A stretch of 64,000 nucleotides of DNA, taken from Hymenobacter montanus. GTDB lineage: Bacteria; Bacteroidota; Bacteroidia; Cytophagales; Hymenobacteraceae. The position numbers and the translations under genes are program-made. The stretch lies in assembly GCF_014699115.1 (NCBI RefSeq), contig NZ_JACXAD010000021.1:1-64000 (forward strand). Direction: 5' to 3'. Shown in pieces: positions 62,701 to 64,000 of the stretch. Position 1 is the stretch's first letter; each line of letters starts with the position of its first letter. Below the pieces are notes generated by a model. That model did not search any database, had not been told where the DNA came from, and saw nothing but the letters and a program-made list of their open reading frames with translations.

Positions 62701-62977
62701 TGTAGAAGAGCAGCGTGGTTTTGGAATAAGGGTAGTAGCCAATGAGGGCCGTAATGCGCTGCAGCTCCTTCTCCGCGTATTCGGCGGCCCGGCGGGCACT
62801 GGCCTCGCCCCCGTCGTAATACATGACCGTAAAGTTCTGCGTATTGAACTGCTGCCACTGGAACTGCTTGTACTGAATGCGTACCCGTCCAAACGGCTCC
62901 TGGGCCGTTTGAGCCTGGGCCGTGGGGGTGAAGAAGCAAGGCAGCAGCAGGGCCAAGGCTCCCAGCGTGCGTTTCAT
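59735..62977 (-). CDS. Exported TolB-like repeat protein with outer-membrane barrel
   Basis: A 1080-residue protein from the ATG at 62977, with signal peptide (RTLGALALLLPCFFTPTAQAQ). Residues 50-300 resemble a gluzincin-like peptidase domain without the HExxH motif. Residues 310-600 carry TolB/PD40 repeats (ISPNGQLVAYAQNEQGRYRVMV, SYSPDGKALVFSAVRNGQNDLYLL). Residues 600-680 are a Pro/Ala-rich linker. From 690 the strands and the terminal FYFSLGYDF, with aromatic last residue, mark a BamA/surface-antigen-like barrel. Probably sits in the outer membrane; function unknown. Confidence 0.75.
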   Translation of the reverse strand: MKRTLGALALLLPCFFTPTAQAQTAQEPFGRVRIQYKQFQWQQFNTQNFTVMYYDGGEASARRAAEYAEKELQRITALIGYYPYSKTTLLFYNSVGDLRQSNIGLTATQQQINGGETPLARMSKVQIAFGGQETDFKRELSTQITEVLLNDMMYGGSLKEVLQSTYLLQLPDWFIGGAAAYAAEGWSVDMDGFMRDMSKQYPTGSRTAPFFLRSSTLAGQSIWNYVAERYGYTTIQNILNLTRITRDVEVGISSSLNVPYKVFLKDWLTYYRELNGQPMATLVEPDKKFRQSGRNRHADVFSQPIISPNGQLVAYAQNEQGRYRVMVVNRDGSHRRTLSRGGHKTPDQQIETRLPVLAWRGNSQVAVAEMNHGEMALHLHDADGRGLLRRIKEAIRFSRPTSLFANYDQILSMSYSPDGKALVFSAVRNGQNDLYLLRAGSRNVEQLTNDLFDDVQPVFLPGGRGLVFSSNRYLDSTGRARPATFQNVVNNYDLFMYHLDGSDIPVETLVSTISNETRPRAISDDEILFLGEESGVRALYRYSLKTKERTRLTNWLPNTQDFDYSPQTSALVFVAPAQARDILYVYPEYPLPASLPPTKTARQQTLEERSLAPATTAKPAPAPAVALADTLAPADSTATRPPQRREPGKASSTVNTSDYQFEEDAPVQPAPTKRKRLTPTAASVAAQAAQANAAQLTGPFRYDTRFMADNVSTSVYVDPLLGLGLQLKATLTDVLENQRIDASLFGLFDLRTSNIRVAYTNLTRRYDWSISYQKQAYFFDINSNGYRYGRHEVAPTIAYPLTHNLSVRGGPRFTTISRTRLGDTSTEEDESRNYLGYTGELVFDNSIASGVNMVSGTRLKASFMSQRSLKDNQYSFNKFIVDLRHYQKVSRSIIWANRASYGHFFGPRPQVFRMGGMDNWFNAGYEGGRFLKGYTAPDQIFNQEFVTNLRGFDYSARTGPHYLLFNSELRIPIIQYFSRKPIYSGFFRNLQLTGFADAGTAYSGNNPFSTDNSANTQPVFPPGNYFSATVTNFRNPFLIGYGVGARTTLLGFYGKVDVAWGQQDYVTKGPKFYFSLGYDF

Positions 62978-63068
62978 GGATAAAAGAATAGTCATAGGAT
63001 TAAGCAACGCGCAACAACGAAATTTAGTCCGCCCAAGGGCTAAAAAAATGTAGTTTCCGTAAAGGTTC

Positions 63069-63085
63069 CGCTTCGCTACGAAGCG
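63069..63085. repeat. Short hairpin in the gap upstream of the TolB-like gene
   Basis: CGCTTCG (63069-63075) pairs with CGAAGCG (63079-63085). Function unknown. Confidence 0.3.
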
Positions 63086-63195
63086 ACCTGTGGGTACTGA
63101 AGAGAAGGTGTTTACGGCGAAATGGTCGTCAAGCTACGTTTTGAGTGTGCAAACAAACTAGTGGCGCCAGCGAGCCGGTCTCAATAGTCCTTACT

Positions 63196-64000
63196 TCAAA
63201 TTACGCCCGCCGGCCACAAGGCGTTGTATCGTTGCAGGCTGACTTCGGGCCAGATTTCAGCCCGGCCTTCCAGCCAGTCGGCCAGGAGCACGGCCATCCG
63301 GGGGGCCAGCATTACGCCTTTGGAGCCGTAGCCGCCGCAAAAGCTTAAAGCGGGCACCGCGGGATGGGGCCCGAGCAGCGGCCGCCGGTCGAGCACGGCG
63401 GGCCGAACCCCCGCCTGCTGCCCCACTACCCCGAAGGGTAGGTCGGTTATCACGGCCAGCCGAGCGGCCAGTTCCTCGCGGCCCTCCGCCGTGGGGCCCT
63501 CAGTAAACGGTGGCCTGCGGTACGTGGCACCCACCCGAAACCGCCCTGCCCCCATCGGTACCACGTAGGCACCCCGGTTGAGTACCTGCGCCGCGCTCAG
63601 CTCCGCGCAGTCCACATCGAGTACCTCTCCGTGGTTGGAGCTAAGGGGCAGCCAGTTGAAGTACGGGTTGCGCCCGGCCGCGGCCCCCTCACAGCAGATC
63701 ACGTGGCGGGCCCGCACCTGCCCCGCGTAAACAGCGCCGGCTGGGCCGGTAACGAGGCGGGACCAGTCAAAAGTTTCGCGCCGCAGCCAGCCTTCGCGGG
63801 TGCCTTCGGCGGCCAGGGCGGCTAGTAGCGGGCGCACGGCCACGTGCCCCCCGTGTTGCAGCCAGGCCCCGCCAAACGGAGCATTTACCCCCGGCAGACC
63901 AGGGTTCGCCGTTGCGAAGCCGGCCACAAAGTTTTCCCAGGGGGTGTCGGCGCTGCGGGCCAGGACGGCATTTTGCTCTTCGATTGAGCTAAACAGCTTT
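63196..64000 (-). CDS. FAD-dependent oxidoreductase (DAO family), partial
   Basis: C-terminal part of a gene whose 5' end lies beyond the window; the frame stays open to base 64000. The visible 268 residues match the D-amino-acid-oxidase-like FAD family: GAWLQHGGHVAVRPLLAAL, ARHVICCEGAAAGRNPYFNWLPLSS near the middle, RGAYVVPMGAGRFRVGATYRR, and the FAD-contact end SFCGGYGSKGVMLAPRMAVLLADWL. Possible relatives include glycine/D-amino-acid oxidases. Substrate unknown. A GTG at 63927 is an internal codon, not the start. Confidence 0.85.
   Translation of the reverse strand, partial: KLFSSIEEQNAVLARSADTPWENFVAGFATANPGLPGVNAPFGGAWLQHGGHVAVRPLLAALAAEGTREGWLRRETFDWSRLVTGPAGAVYAGQVRARHVICCEGAAAGRNPYFNWLPLSSNHGEVLDVDCAELSAAQVLNRGAYVVPMGAGRFRVGATYRRPPFTEGPTAEGREELAARLAVITDLPFGVVGQQAGVRPAVLDRRPLLGPHPAVPALSFCGGYGSKGVMLAPRMAVLLADWLEGRAEIWPEVSLQRYNALWPAGVI

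Overview
The window is a high-GC stretch of a Bacteroidota chromosome, most like Hymenobacter or a close relative (order Cytophagales). Reasons: a PorZ-like type IX secretion protein, start sites without Shine-Dalgarno sequences but with TAnnTTTG promoter elements, tandem FKBP lipoproteins, a short NuoG without the molybdopterin domain, and Bacteroidota-type RHS proteins. No rRNA, tRNA, CRISPR array or insertion-sequence transposase was seen.

Region 1 (1-22 kb) is housekeeping: rodA coupled to a membrane GT-C-like protein, a convergent second GT-C-like protein, an unknown Pro/Ala-rich protein, a ferredoxin, thymidine kinase, PorZ, RecO, three tandem FKBP-type isomerases, a DHH phosphoesterase (NrnA), nucleoside diphosphate kinase, a nucleoside permease, Mn-type superoxide dismutase, TadA, two small exported proteins and aspartyl-tRNA synthetase. 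Many units end in strong, near-perfect hairpins.

Region 2 (22-31 kb, minus strand) is a complex I operon in the order nuoA-B-C-D-E-(small coiled-coil ORF)-F-G-H-I-J. nuoK, L, M and N are not downstream; a 0.9-kb non-coding gap follows. Several intergenic gaps in this operon, and some further on, contain long near-perfect palindromes with low-complexity arms.

Region 3 (31-44 kb) holds a Uma2-family protein, proline catabolism (P5C dehydrogenase), a dNMP-kinase-like protein, a YjjG-type nucleotidase, a UbiA prenyltransferase, a cold-shock protein, iscX plus an ISC-type ferredoxin, a DUF2520 protein and a cytochrome c maturation cluster ccmB-C-D-E-F. Its CcmE carries Cys-x3-Tyr instead of the usual His-x3-Tyr.

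Region 4 (44.2-59.1 kb, minus strand) is the accessory part: a polymorphic-toxin (RHS) locus. One long gene (signal peptide, leucine-rich repeats, DUF6443-like segment, RHS repeats, RHS core, C-terminal toxin) is followed by its putative immunity gene. Then come at least four partial copies of the RHS tip without N-terminus, several joined to a different toxin tail and a different small, usually AT-rich, immunity-like gene, with orphan toxin-tail fragments between them. The long gene is broken by one in-frame TAG in a leucine-rich repeat, and one cassette has an in-frame TGA inside its toxin. This looks like a toxin-tip reservoir with recent inactivating changes.

Region 5 (59-64 kb) has a large exported protein combining a peptidase-like N-terminus, TolB-like WD40/PD40 repeats and an outer-membrane barrel, and the 3' part of an FAD-dependent oxidoreductase cut by the window edge.
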